Shown one piece after another: positions 49,991 through 60,587 of a stretch of DNA of 64,000 nt. The stretch comes from Pseudomonas entomophila (GTDB taxonomy: Bacteria; Pseudomonadota; Gammaproteobacteria; Pseudomonadales; Pseudomonadaceae), in the NCBI RefSeq assembly GCF_029193575.1, contig NZ_JARGCS010000056.1:124001-188000 (forward strand). Direction: 5' to 3'. The translations under genes were made by a program, and so were the position numbers. The notes beneath the pieces were generated by a model, which had not been told where the DNA came from, ran no database searches, and worked only from the letters and a program-made list of their open reading frames with translations. Each line of letters begins with the position of its first letter. Position 1 is the first letter of the stretch.

Positions 49991-50737
49991 ATGACGCTCG
50001 TCAAACTGACTGCCGTGGCCCTGCTGGCGCTGACCCTCGGCGCCTGCCAGAGCCTGTTCGCGCCCAACTACCGGGCCCCGCTCGAAGTCAAGCGCGACGC
50101 CTGGGAGCACATCAAGCCCGGCTGCGGCGAAAGCGACTGCCCACTGGTGAACATCGACACCGTGCACTTCCCGGCGCTGCCCAAGCTCGACGCCATCGTC
50201 GAGCGCAACCTGCTGCAACTGACCGAGGACAACCAGCGCGGCAGCGCGCCGACCACCCTGCAAGCCTACGAACAGCAGTACCTGGCCAACGCGCAGAAGC
50301 GCAACAGCAGCTACCTGCAAGCCAAGGTACGCGAGCAGCATGACGGGCTGGTGATCATCGAGCTGTCCAGCTACCTCGACAGCGGCGGCGCCCATGGCAT
50401 GCCCGGGCGCGCCTTCCTCAACTACTCGCGCAAGCTCGACAAGGTGCTGACCCTGCAGGACATGCTGCTGCCCGGCCAGGAAGAGACCTTCTGGAAGACC
50501 GTCGAGGAATCCCACCGCGCCTGGCTGATCAGCACCGGCATGGACAAGGACGCCGAGTTCGTGAAGACCTGGCCGTTCAAGCGCTCGCCGCACGTCGCCC
50601 TGACGTACGGCGCGGTGGTAGTCAAGTACGAGGTGTATGCCATCGCGCCCTACTCCATGGGCCACGTGGAGCTGAAACTCCCCTATCCGCGCCTGAACGG
50701 CGTGCTCAAGCCTGAGCTGTTTCCCGGCCGCGGCTGA
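49991..50737 (+). CDS. RsiV-family (DUF3298) lipoprotein
   Basis: 248-residue lipoprotein: signal peptide with lipobox LGAC (Cys19). The body has the DUF3298/RsiV-type features, such as QLTEDNQRGSAPTTLQAYEQ, SYLDSGGAHGM and a C-terminal YEVYAIAPYSMGHVELKLPY. RsiV of Bacillus is an anti-sigma factor that binds lysozyme, but this protein is a lipoprotein with no sigma gene beside it, so only the extracellular fold is shared. AAGGAT SD before ATG 49991. Its 3' end overlaps cytX by 32 bp on the opposite strand. Confidence 0.82.
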   Translation: MTLVKLTAVALLALTLGACQSLFAPNYRAPLEVKRDAWEHIKPGCGESDCPLVNIDTVHFPALPKLDAIVERNLLQLTEDNQRGSAPTTLQAYEQQYLANAQKRNSSYLQAKVREQHDGLVIIELSSYLDSGGAHGMPGRAFLNYSRKLDKVLTLQDMLLPGQEETFWKTVEESHRAWLISTGMDKDAEFVKTWPFKRSPHVALTYGAVVVKYEVYAIAPYSMGHVELKLPYPRLNGVLKPELFPGRG

Positions 50738-51983
50738 GGCTTAGCAACCCCTGCAGCCCCCCTGCCAGCAGCAATGCTGGCAGGGTCGCGCCGAACTCAG
50801 GCGCCCCGTTGGCGATCAGGTGATAGGCCGCCACCCCCACCGCCCAGGCCAGCAGCGCCTGCCAATGCAAGCCCCCCACCCGCGCCGGCGCGCGACGGCG
50901 ACGGATCACGAAGTGGTCCACCAGCACCACGCCGAACAGCGGCGCGAACACCGACCCGATCAGCAGCAGGAAATTCTGGTACTGGGCCAACGGCGCCAGC
51001 AGGGCGATCAGCGTGCACAGCAAGCCGATGGCCAGCGCCAGGTGCTCGACCTTCAATTTGACCAATAGCCCGGTGGACACCGCCGCCGAGTGGATGTCGG
51101 CGAAGGCGTTCTCCGACTCGTCGAGCAGAATCAGCAGCAGCGGGATGCCCAGCCCGGCACCGGCCAGCGCCAACAGCAAGGCATTGACCTCGCCACTGGG
51201 GGCGAAGGCCAGGGTATAGGCCACGCCCAGGCTCATCAGCCAGGCATTGCCGAGGAAGAAACCGAGTGCCGTGCCACCGAAGACCCGGCTGGCACGTTGA
51301 CCGAAGCGCGAGTAGTCGGCGATCAGCGGCAGCCACGAAAGCGGCATGGCGATGACGATGTCGAAGCCCACCGCCAGCGACAGCGAACCATCACCGCCGC
51401 GACGCCAGAGGTCGGCCAGGTCGGCCTTGGCGAACAGGTTCCAGGTCAGCCACAGGCAGGCGCCAAGCAGCAGCCAGATGCCCCACTTGCGCAGCACCTT
51501 GCGCACGAAGGCCAGCGGCCCGCTGACCGCCAGCAGGGTGGCCAGGGCGCCGAAGCACAGGGTCCACAGCAGCGGGCTGCTCCAGGTGCTGCCTTCGCCG
51601 AACGCGCGGCTGCCGAGCAGGCTGGCCGCGTCACGCATGACGATGATCTCGAACGAGCCCCAGCCCACCAGTTGCAACAGGTTGAGCAGCGCCGGCAAGC
51701 CAGCGCCGTGGCGCCCCAGGGTCAGGCGCAGGCTGCCCATGGCCGACAGGCCGGTGTCACTGCCGATCACCCCCGCCGCCGCCAGCAGCAGCACGCCGAC
51801 CGCCGTGCCGAGCACGATCGCCAGCAGCGCGCCGGCCAGGCCCAGGCCAGGGGCGAGCAAAGCGCCGACCTGCAGGACCATCAGGCCGATGCCCAGGGAG
51901 AACCACAGGGAGAACAGGTCGCGAGCACCGAACAGGCGCTGGCTGGAGGGGACCGGATGGTCGGGGGAGAAATGGCTGTTCAT
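50706..51983 (-). CDS. cytX: NCS1-family transporter, putative hydroxymethylpyrimidine permease CytX
   Basis: 425-residue membrane protein with about 12 TM helices of the nucleobase:cation symporter-1 family. SLWFSLGIGLMVLQVGALLAP in TM1 and the GWGSFEIIVMRDAA segment match the CytX subgroup. That subgroup is assigned to uptake of the thiamine precursor HMP on the basis of its association with thiC and THI boxes. ATG 51983. It lies on the same strand as thiC, 82 bp downstream across a REP hairpin, and may share the TPP-riboswitch transcript. Confidence 0.85.
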   Translation of the reverse strand: MNSHFSPDHPVPSSQRLFGARDLFSLWFSLGIGLMVLQVGALLAPGLGLAGALLAIVLGTAVGVLLLAAAGVIGSDTGLSAMGSLRLTLGRHGAGLPALLNLLQLVGWGSFEIIVMRDAASLLGSRAFGEGSTWSSPLLWTLCFGALATLLAVSGPLAFVRKVLRKWGIWLLLGACLWLTWNLFAKADLADLWRRGGDGSLSLAVGFDIVIAMPLSWLPLIADYSRFGQRASRVFGGTALGFFLGNAWLMSLGVAYTLAFAPSGEVNALLLALAGAGLGIPLLLILLDESENAFADIHSAAVSTGLLVKLKVEHLALAIGLLCTLIALLAPLAQYQNFLLLIGSVFAPLFGVVLVDHFVIRRRRAPARVGGLHWQALLAWAVGVAAYHLIANGAPEFGATLPALLLAGGLQGLLSLSRGRETAQA

Positions 51984-52019
51984 TATTGATCTTCGCCGAG
52001 AATTTGGATTGGCCACGCC

Positions 52020-52054
52020 CCCTGTAGGCGCGGGCTTGCCCCGCGCCTACAGGG
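52020..52054. repeat. REP-like perfect hairpin between thiC and cytX
   Basis: CCCTGTAGGCGCGGG / CCCGCGCCTACAGGG, 15-bp perfect stem with a CTTGC loop, 11 bases beyond the thiC stop. Could attenuate readthrough into cytX. Confidence 0.8.
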
Positions 52055-52065
52055 TACGGCGTGGG

Positions 52066-53952
<1,887 letters not shown>

Positions 53953-54115
53953 CACAGGCTCTCCAGACAGCTTCCTTTCGGACGGAATGTCGGGGTGAAC
54001 CTGAAGGACGCGGACGCACCCCGTGATGGGTGCCGTGCCGGATACATGGAGTGCCTTGAGCTGGACGCTTCGACAATCCCGGACCTGGCACAAGAGTCTC
54101 GCCGGGAAAGCGAGC

Positions 54116-54206
54116 AATCTTGTTCCCTACGCAGGCGCTAACCTGATCAGGTTCAACGGGATCCGGAACTTTCCGATCTCAGCCTTCGATTCAAGGCACC
54201 CCGACA
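54116..54206 (-). promoter_or_regulatory. TPP riboswitch (THI element) of thiC
   Basis: Reading the minus strand from about 54206: TCGGGGTGCC, then GGCTGAGATCGG, then the highly conserved GAACCTGATCAGGTTAGC and GCCTGCGTAGGGAACAAG, the standard order of P1, P2/P3 and P4/P5 elements of the TPP aptamer. About 160 nt of leader separate it from the thiC start, room for an expression platform that hides the SD or terminates. Confidence 0.95.
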
Positions 54207-54217
54207 AGAACTTGCGC

Positions 54218-54247
54218 AGTCTAGACTGGAGTGGCCGGCAAAGCCAA
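54218..54247 (-). promoter_or_regulatory. Candidate promoter of thiC
   Basis: Minus strand -35 TTGGCT (54247-54242) and -10 TAGACT (54223-54218), 18-bp spacer, starting transcription at about 54211, just before the riboswitch. The match is modest, but the placement is right. Confidence 0.45.
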
Positions 54248-54362
54248 GCGGCTAAATACGCGGGTGATGAAAAGCGCGATGGGCGATTGTTGCCAGGTGC
54301 GTGCGGCACTACACTGGCGCATCTTCCGATACTCAACAGTTCAGAAATTCAAGGATCGTTCT

Positions 54363-55799
54363 ATGCTGCGCAAACTCTCACTGGCGATTGCCGTGTCTTG
54401 TGCGTCCAACGGAGTGGTCTGGGCAGCGGATGTGCCCACGACGGTGAAGACCGACCTGGTCAGCGTCTACCAGGAAGCCGTCGACAACAACGCCGACCTT
54501 GCCGCCGCCCGCGCCGACTACGGCGCCCGCCGCGAAGTGGTGCCCCAGGCCCGCGCAGGCCTGTTGCCGAACCTCTCGGCCGGGGCCGAGATGATGAACA
54601 CCCGCACCAAGCTGGACGAACCCTCGATCACCTCCAACCGCAGCGGCAACAGCTGGAGCGCGACCCTATCGCAGCCGATCTTCCGCGCCGACCGCTGGTT
54701 CCAACTGCAGGCCGCCGAGGCGGTCAACGAACAGGCGGCGCTGGAGCTGTCGGCCACCGAGCAGAACCTGATCCTGCAAACCGCCGAGAACTACTTCGCG
54801 GTGCTGCGCGCCCAGGACAACCTGGCCTCGACCAAGGCCGAGGAGGCCGCCTTCAAGCGCCAGCTCGACCAGTCCAACGAACGTTTCGACGTCGGCCTCT
54901 CGGACAAGACCGACGTGCTGCAATCCCAGGCCAGCTACGACACCGCCCGCGCCAACCGGATCATCGCCGAGCGCCGCGTGCAGGATGCCTTCGAGGCGCT
55001 GGTGACCCTGACCAATCGCGAATACGCGTCGCTGCAAGGGGTGGTCCACACCTTGCCGGTGCAGGTGCCGACGCCCAACGACGCCAAGGCCTGGGTCGAG
55101 ACCGCCGCGCGGCAGAACCTCACGCTGCTGGCGACCAACCACGCCGTCGACGCCGCCGAAGAAACCCTGCGCCAGCGCAAGGCTGGCCACGCCCCCACCC
55201 TCGATGCGGTGGCGCGCTACCAGAAAGGCGACAACGACAACCTCGGTTTCACCAACCCGGCGCCACAGCCCGGCGTGCGCTATGGCGGCGACGTGGAGCA
55301 GACCAGCATCGGCCTGCAATTGAACATCCCGATCTACAGCGGCGGCCTGACCAGCTCACAAGTGCGCGAGGCCTATTCGCGCCTGAGCCAGAGCGAGCAA
55401 CAGCGCGAGAGCCTGCGCCGCCAAGTGGTGGAGAACACGCGCAACCTGCACCGCGCGGTGAACACCGATGTGGAGCAGGTGCAGGCGCGCAAGCAATCGA
55501 TCATCTCCAACCAGAGCGCGCTGGAGGCCACCGAGATCGGCTACCAGGTGGGCACGCGCAACATCGTCGACGTGCTCGACGCCCAGCGCCAGCTGTACAC
55601 CTCGGTGCGCGACTACAACAACAGCCGCTACGACTACATCCTCGACAACCTGCGCCTGAAGCAGGCGGCCGGGACGCTCAGCCCGCAAGACCTGCAGGAC
55701 CTGGGGCGCTACCTGAAGGCCGACTACAACCCGGACAAGGACTTCCTGCCACCGGACCTGGCGGCGGCGGCGGCGAAGAATTTCGAACGTCGGCCCTGA
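54363..55799 (+). CDS. TolC-family outer membrane protein
   Basis: 478-residue outer-membrane efflux/secretion channel subunit. Signal peptide (LSLAIAVSCASNGVVWA, cleavage before ADVPTTV). Two structural repeats with long coiled-coil helices: ARADYGARREVVPQARAGLLPN in the first, LDAQRQLYTSVRDYNNSRYDYI in the second. It would trimerise into a beta-barrel plus periplasmic tunnel and serve type I secretion or RND/MFS pumps encoded elsewhere. ATG 54363 follows AAGGA. The gene stands alone, divergent from thiC. Confidence 0.93.
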   Translation: MLRKLSLAIAVSCASNGVVWAADVPTTVKTDLVSVYQEAVDNNADLAAARADYGARREVVPQARAGLLPNLSAGAEMMNTRTKLDEPSITSNRSGNSWSATLSQPIFRADRWFQLQAAEAVNEQAALELSATEQNLILQTAENYFAVLRAQDNLASTKAEEAAFKRQLDQSNERFDVGLSDKTDVLQSQASYDTARANRIIAERRVQDAFEALVTLTNREYASLQGVVHTLPVQVPTPNDAKAWVETAARQNLTLLATNHAVDAAEETLRQRKAGHAPTLDAVARYQKGDNDNLGFTNPAPQPGVRYGGDVEQTSIGLQLNIPIYSGGLTSSQVREAYSRLSQSEQQRESLRRQVVENTRNLHRAVNTDVEQVQARKQSIISNQSALEATEIGYQVGTRNIVDVLDAQRQLYTSVRDYNNSRYDYILDNLRLKQAAGTLSPQDLQDLGRYLKADYNPDKDFLPPDLAAAAAKNFERRP

Positions 55800-55812
55800 A
55801 TGAGGTTGTCTG

Positions 55813-55852
55813 GGCCGGCCCTATCGCGGGCTGGCCCCGCGATAGGGCCGGC
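55813..55852. repeat. REP-like hairpin between tolC-family gene and waaA
   Basis: GCCGGCCCTATCGCGG / CCGCGATAGGGCCGGC inverted repeat around a short loop, between convergent 3' ends; a likely bidirectional transcript end. Confidence 0.8.
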
Positions 55853-55856
55853 AAGG

Positions 55857-57128
55857 TCAACCCACCAACCGCCCCAACCCCTCCAGTAACCGCTGCAGCG
55901 CCCCTTGGTTGGCCTGCATCACCGCCCTGCCCGCCTCGCCCATGCGCCGCGCATCCTGCGGCAACTCCACCAACCGGCGCACCGCAGCCGCCAGCCCCTG
56001 GGCATCGTCCACCTGCTGCAACGCCCCCGCCTCGCGCAACATCGCGCTGATTTCCAGGAAGTTGAACACATGCGGCCCGGTGATCACCGGCAGCGCCAGC
56101 GCCGCCGGCTCCAGCGGGTTGTGCCCCCCGGTGGGCACCAGGCTGCCGCCGACGAAGGCGATGTCGGCCAAGGCATAGAGGAACAACAACTCGCCCATGG
56201 TGTCGCCCAGCAGCACCTGGGTCCGCGCCTCGACCAGCGCGCCCGACGAACGCCGCACGGTGGCGAAAGTGTCCTCGCACAGGGCATGCACCGCCTCGAA
56301 ACGCTCCGGGTGGCGTGGCACCAGGATCAACAGCGCATCGCCGTGCACCGCCAGCAATTGCCGATGCGCATCGAGGATCAGCGCGTCCTCGCCTTCATGG
56401 GTACTGGCGGCGATCCACACCGGCCGTTGCGACGCCGACCATTGCTCACGCAAGGCACGGGCGCGGGGCAGCAGTTGCTCATCCACCTTCAGGTCGAACT
56501 TGATCGAACCGGTCACTCGCACGCATTCGCCGCGCGCGCCGAGGCCACGGAAGCGCTCGGCCTCGGTATCGGTCTGCACCGCGATCAGGCTCATTTCCTC
56601 GAGCATCGGCCGGGTCAGCCCGGCGAAGCGCGCATAGCCGCGGGCCGAGCGCTCGGACAGCCGGGCGTTGGCCAGCGCCACCGGGATGCCGCGCTTGGCG
56701 CACTGGTGGATATGGTTGGGCCACAGCTCGGTTTCCATGATGATGCCGAGCCGGGGCCGCACATGGTCGAGGAAGCGCCCCGCCGCCCAGGGCAGGTCGT
56801 AGGGCAGGTAGCAGTGCTGGATCCGCGGCTCGTCCTTGAACATCGCGCGGATGCGCTCGGAGCCGGTCGGGGTCATGCAGGTCAGGGTGATGGGCAGGTC
56901 TGGGTAGGCCTGGAGCAAGGCGCGGACCATCGGCGCGGCGGCGATGCTCTCGCCGACCGACACCGCGTGCACCCAGATGCCGCCCTGGCGCATCGGGGGC
57001 AAATCGCAGGCGAAACGCTCGGCGATGCGCTGGCGGTAGGCTGGCGCCTTGCGACCGCGCAGGAACAGGCGCAGCGCGACCAGCGGCAGGCCCAGGTGAA
57101 ACAGCAGGGTATAGAGGGTTCTGTTCAT
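55857..57128 (-). CDS. waaA: 3-deoxy-D-manno-octulosonic acid (Kdo) transferase
   Basis: 423-residue GT-B glycosyltransferase (family 30) that adds Kdo from CMP-Kdo to lipid IVA at the inner face of the membrane. N-terminal membrane anchor (about 2-20), then GGIWVHAVSVGESIAA with the catalytic Glu, METELWPN, and the nucleotide-binding FVGGSLVPTGGHNPLEPAA near the C-terminus. Start ATG 57128. Confidence 0.96.
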   Translation of the reverse strand: MNRTLYTLLFHLGLPLVALRLFLRGRKAPAYRQRIAERFACDLPPMRQGGIWVHAVSVGESIAAAPMVRALLQAYPDLPITLTCMTPTGSERIRAMFKDEPRIQHCYLPYDLPWAAGRFLDHVRPRLGIIMETELWPNHIHQCAKRGIPVALANARLSERSARGYARFAGLTRPMLEEMSLIAVQTDTEAERFRGLGARGECVRVTGSIKFDLKVDEQLLPRARALREQWSASQRPVWIAASTHEGEDALILDAHRQLLAVHGDALLILVPRHPERFEAVHALCEDTFATVRRSSGALVEARTQVLLGDTMGELLFLYALADIAFVGGSLVPTGGHNPLEPAALALPVITGPHVFNFLEISAMLREAGALQQVDDAQGLAAAVRRLVELPQDARRMGEAGRAVMQANQGALQRLLEGLGRLVG

Positions 57129-57188
57129 GGCCGCGCAGTTTACTAGGATCCATGTGAAAAGGCCTGTACCGCATCACGGGCAAACCCG

Positions 57189-58079
57189 CTAACCAATCGC
57201 CCGCAGGTGCACCGCGAAGCGTTCCGCCAGCCACTGCGCCGCCGGCCCCAGCGGTTGGTCCCTCCGCCACGCCAACTCGGCCACCAGCGCGGGCGGGCGC
57301 CACTCGCTTGCCAGCTCGACCATCTGCGCCTGGTAGGTTGGGTACTGCACCACATGCCGTGGCAGCCAGGCCCACCCCAACCCGCGCATCAGCAACTCGG
57401 CCATGGCGTAGAAACTGTCGGCTCGCCATACCTGCGGGCTGATCGCCTCGCCCCCGGGGTAGTCGCTCTCCTGGGGCGTGATCAGCAACTGACGATGACG
57501 CGCCAGTTGCTGACGCGAAACACTGCCCAGGCGAGCCAGCGGGTGGTCCACGGCGCATACCGTGACCATTTCCACACTGCCCAGCGCACGGCGCTCCAGC
57601 GACGCCGGAATGCTCTCATGATGGAAGAACAACCCCAGGTCGGCCCGCCGCTCCACCAATTTACGCGCCACATCGCCCTGGGCACCGCTGGCCAGCTGGA
57701 CTTGCAGGTACGGGTAGCGGCTGGCCAGCTCGTCGAGGCTGTCGATCACCGGCTGGTAGGGCATCGCTTCGTCCTGGGCGACCCGCAGCAGCGCCTCCTG
57801 CCCCCGCATCAACGCCAGCGCCCGCCCCTCCAGACGCTCGCACTGGCGCAGCAGCTCGCGGGCGTCCTCCAGCAAGGCCTCGCCGCTCTCGGTCAGACGC
57901 GGCTGGCGGCCGCTGCTGCGCTCGAACAGGGTCACGCCAAGGTCCGCCTCCAGCAGCGCGATGGCGCTACTGACTGCCGATTGCGCCTTGCGCTGTGCCC
58001 GCGCCGCCGCTGAAAACGAGCGCAGCTCGGCGACCTGGACGAACAGGCGCAGTTGTTCGAGATCCCATTGCTCGGCCAT
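57189..58079 (-). CDS. LysR-family transcriptional regulator
   Basis: 296-residue LTTR. N-terminal winged HTH (LEQLRLFVQVAELRSFSAAA, then SAVSSAIALLEADLG and LFERSSGRQPRLTESG), linker helix, and a periplasmic-binding-protein-like effector domain (about 90-290). ATG 58079; longer readings run through the SMR gene on the other strand. Divergent from the SMR transporter gene with 87 bp between the starts, the classic layout for an LTTR and its target. Effector unknown. Confidence 0.9.
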   Translation of the reverse strand: MAEQWDLEQLRLFVQVAELRSFSAAARAQRKAQSAVSSAIALLEADLGVTLFERSSGRQPRLTESGEALLEDARELLRQCERLEGRALALMRGQEALLRVAQDEAMPYQPVIDSLDELASRYPYLQVQLASGAQGDVARKLVERRADLGLFFHHESIPASLERRALGSVEMVTVCAVDHPLARLGSVSRQQLARHRQLLITPQESDYPGGEAISPQVWRADSFYAMAELLMRGLGWAWLPRHVVQYPTYQAQMVELASEWRPPALVAELAWRRDQPLGPAAQWLAERFAVHLRAIG

Positions 58080-58166
58080 CAGCCTATCTCCATACCAGAT
58101 AGGTAATGACTTTACCCCATCCAGGTGAAGCCTAGAATGCCCGTCCAGTAACGGAGGATTCGCACC

Positions 58167-58499
58167 ATGAACGCATATGTCTATCTGGCCATCGCCATCT
58201 TCGGCGAAGTCGTCGCCACCGCTTCCATGAAGTCGGTCAAGGGCCTCAGCACGCCACTGCCGCTGGTGCTGATGGTGTGCGGCTACGCGGTGGCGTTCTG
58301 GATGCTGACCCTGGTGGTGCGCAGCATTCCGATCGGCATCGCCTACGCCATCTGGGCCGGCATGGGCATCGTGATGATCAGCGTGGCGGCCCTGGTGATC
58401 TACGGCCAGAAACTGGATTATCCCGCCATGCTCGGCATGGCCATGATCGTCGGTGGGGTGGTGGTGATCCAGCTGTTCTCCAAGAGCACCGGACACTGA
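58167..58499 (+). CDS. SMR-family multidrug efflux transporter (EmrE type)
   Basis: 110-residue four-helix small multidrug resistance protein. Glu14 in IFGEVVATASMKS is the essential proton/substrate residue. AYAIWAGMGIV in helix 3 is the EmrE/QacE-type motif (SugE/Gdx proteins differ). It exports cationic compounds as an antiparallel dimer. GGAGG SD upstream. Possibly regulated by the divergent LysR protein. Confidence 0.92.
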   Translation: MNAYVYLAIAIFGEVVATASMKSVKGLSTPLPLVLMVCGYAVAFWMLTLVVRSIPIGIAYAIWAGMGIVMISVAALVIYGQKLDYPAMLGMAMIVGGVVVIQLFSKSTGH

Positions 58500-58565
58500 T
58501 CATAGGCACATGTGCCTAACGCGGGCTGTATACTGGGCAATCGTTCCAGCCTACGAGGTACCCGC

Positions 58566-59741
58566 ATGCCAACCGCCATTTCCACTGACGTCCTGATCGT
58601 CGGCGCCGGAGTCGCAGGCCTCTGGCTCAATGCCCGGCTGCGTCGCCTGGGTTATTCGACGGTGCTGGTGGAACGCGCGAGCCTTGGCGGCGAGCAGACC
58701 ATCAAGTCCCAGGGCATCATCCACGGCGGCACCAAGTACGCCCTGCACGGCGCCCTGACCGGCGCCTCGGAAGCCATCGCCGACATGCCGCGCCGCTGGC
58801 GCGAGGCGCTGGCCGGCAGCGGCGAGCTGGACCTGTCCGCCACCCGGCTGCTGTCCGATGCCCACTACCTGTGGTCCCCCGGCACCCTGGCCGGCAACCT
58901 CACCAGCTTCTTCGCCAGCAAGGCCGTGCGTGGTCGGGTCGACCAGGTCAAGGGCGAGCAGTTGCCACCGGCGCTGCAAGACCGCCATTTCAAAGGCAAG
59001 GTCTACCGCCTGGCCGAATTGGTGGTCGACGTGCCCAGCCTGCTGGCCAACCTGGCGAGCCTGGCCGGTGACAGCCTGCTGGCCGGCGAGCGCATCGAAC
59101 CGCTGCGCGAGGGCGACGATCTGGTCGGCCTGAGCGTCGACGGCCGCGAGATCCGTGCCCAGCGCGTGGTGCTCAGCGCTGGCGGCGGCACCGCCGACCT
59201 GCTCCACGCGCTGGGCCTGAGCCAACCGGCGATGCAGCGCCGACCGCTGCACATGGTCATCGCCAAGGGCCCCAACCTCAAGCCGCTGTATGCCCACTGC
59301 CTGGGAGGCGGGCCGAAGCCGCGCGTCACCGTGACCACCCACCCGGCCGCCGATGGCCAGTGGGTCTGGTACCTGGGCGGCGACCTCGCCGAAGCCGACG
59401 GCGTGGCCCGCGAGCCCGCCGCGCAAGTCGCCGCTGCGCAAAAGGAAGTCGCCAGCCTGCTGCCCTGGATCGACCAGGCCCAAGTGCGCTGGGCCACCCT
59501 GCGTATCGATCGCGCCGAGCCCGCGCAATCGGGCTTGGTGCGCCCGGACAACGCCTTCCTCGCCGAACAGCAGCGCCTGCTGGTGGGTTGGCCGACCAAG
59601 CTGGCCCTGGCGCCGGACTTTTCCGACCGCGTGTTGGCTGCGCTGGAGCGCGACGGCATCCATCCAGCCGCGCAACCGGACCTTGCCGACCTGCCCCGCC
59701 CGCCGCTCGGCGTGCCCGCCTGGGAGCAACTGCTGCCATGA
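58566..59741 (+). CDS. FAD-dependent oxidoreductase (DAO family)
   Basis: 391-residue flavoprotein with the dinucleotide motif VGAGVAGL (12-19) and TVLVERASLGGEQTIKSQGIIHGG (GG-doublet region). VVLSAGGGTADLL (about 200-212) is the second conserved flavin contact. The family covers amino-acid, glycerol-3-phosphate and 2-hydroxyacid oxidases; the substrate cannot be named. ATG 58566 has GAGG upstream. Its stop overlaps the aldo/keto reductase start in ATGA (59738-59741), so the two are translationally coupled. Confidence 0.8.
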   Translation: MPTAISTDVLIVGAGVAGLWLNARLRRLGYSTVLVERASLGGEQTIKSQGIIHGGTKYALHGALTGASEAIADMPRRWREALAGSGELDLSATRLLSDAHYLWSPGTLAGNLTSFFASKAVRGRVDQVKGEQLPPALQDRHFKGKVYRLAELVVDVPSLLANLASLAGDSLLAGERIEPLREGDDLVGLSVDGREIRAQRVVLSAGGGTADLLHALGLSQPAMQRRPLHMVIAKGPNLKPLYAHCLGGGPKPRVTVTTHPAADGQWVWYLGGDLAEADGVAREPAAQVAAAQKEVASLLPWIDQAQVRWATLRIDRAEPAQSGLVRPDNAFLAEQQRLLVGWPTKLALAPDFSDRVLAALERDGIHPAAQPDLADLPRPPLGVPAWEQLLP

Positions 59742-60550
59742 GCCTGCCGACCCTGCACGACTTCCACCGCCCGCTGGGCAGCACCGGCCTGGGCGTTTCG
59801 CCGCTGGGCCTGGGCACGGTCAAGCTCGGCCGTGACCAAGGCGTGAAATACCCCACCGGCTTCACCATCCCCGACGACGCCGCCGCCCGTCTGCTGCTGG
59901 CCCAGGCCCGCGACCTGGGCCTGAACCTGCTCGACACCGCGCCGGCCTATGGCCGCAGCGAGGAGCGCCTCGGCCCGCTGCTGCGTGGCCAGCGCGAGCA
60001 CTGGGTGATCGTCAGCAAGGTCGGCGAGGAGTTCGACAACGGCCAGTCACACTTCGACTTCAGTGCCGCCCACACCCGTCGCTCGGTCGAACGCAGCCTC
60101 CAGCGCCTGGAAACCGACCGCATCGAACTGGTGCTGGTGCATTCGGATGGCAACGACCTGGCCATCCTCGACCAGGAAGAGGTGTACCAAACCCTCGCCG
60201 AGCTCAAGCAGGAGGGCAAGATTCTCGGCTTCGGGCTCTCCGGAAAAACCGTGGCCGGCGGGCTGAAAGCCTTGCAGCAGGGCGACTGCGCCATGGTCAC
60301 CTACAACCTCAACGAACAGGCGGAACGGCCGGTCCTGGACTACGCTGCCGAACACGGCAAGGCCATCCTGGTCAAGAAGGCGCTGGCCAGCGGGCATATC
60401 TGCCTGGCGCCGGGGGTCGACCCCGTGCAGGCCAGCTTCGAGCTGCTGTTTGCCCACCCCGGGGTGAGCAGTGCTATCGTCGGCACCATCAATCCGCTGC
60501 ACCTGGCCCACAACGTGGCCACCGTCGCCCGCATCCTGGGCCAGGCCTGA
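59738..60550 (+). CDS. Aldo/keto reductase
   Basis: 270-residue (beta/alpha)8 NADPH-dependent reductase with a complete catalytic tetrad: Asp66 (LLDTAPAYG), Tyr71, Lys94 (VIVSKVG) and His135 (LVLVHSDG). KALASGHI and the final SSAIVGTINPLHLAHNV form the cofactor end of the barrel. Shorter than typical 330-residue members, like the bacterial AKR proteins paired with other dehydrogenases. Coupled to the FAD oxidoreductase; substrate unknown. Confidence 0.88.
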   Translation: MSLPTLHDFHRPLGSTGLGVSPLGLGTVKLGRDQGVKYPTGFTIPDDAAARLLLAQARDLGLNLLDTAPAYGRSEERLGPLLRGQREHWVIVSKVGEEFDNGQSHFDFSAAHTRRSVERSLQRLETDRIELVLVHSDGNDLAILDQEEVYQTLAELKQEGKILGFGLSGKTVAGGLKALQQGDCAMVTYNLNEQAERPVLDYAAEHGKAILVKKALASGHICLAPGVDPVQASFELLFAHPGVSSAIVGTINPLHLAHNVATVARILGQA

Positions 60551-60587
60551 GCCGCCCACGCGGCCGCCCAACGCAAGGAGGAGCCTC

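Noticed and set aside
57189..58496. Longer LysR frame (435 codons)
   Set aside because: Extension runs through the whole SMR gene on the opposite strand; the HTH domain starts at the ATG at 58079.
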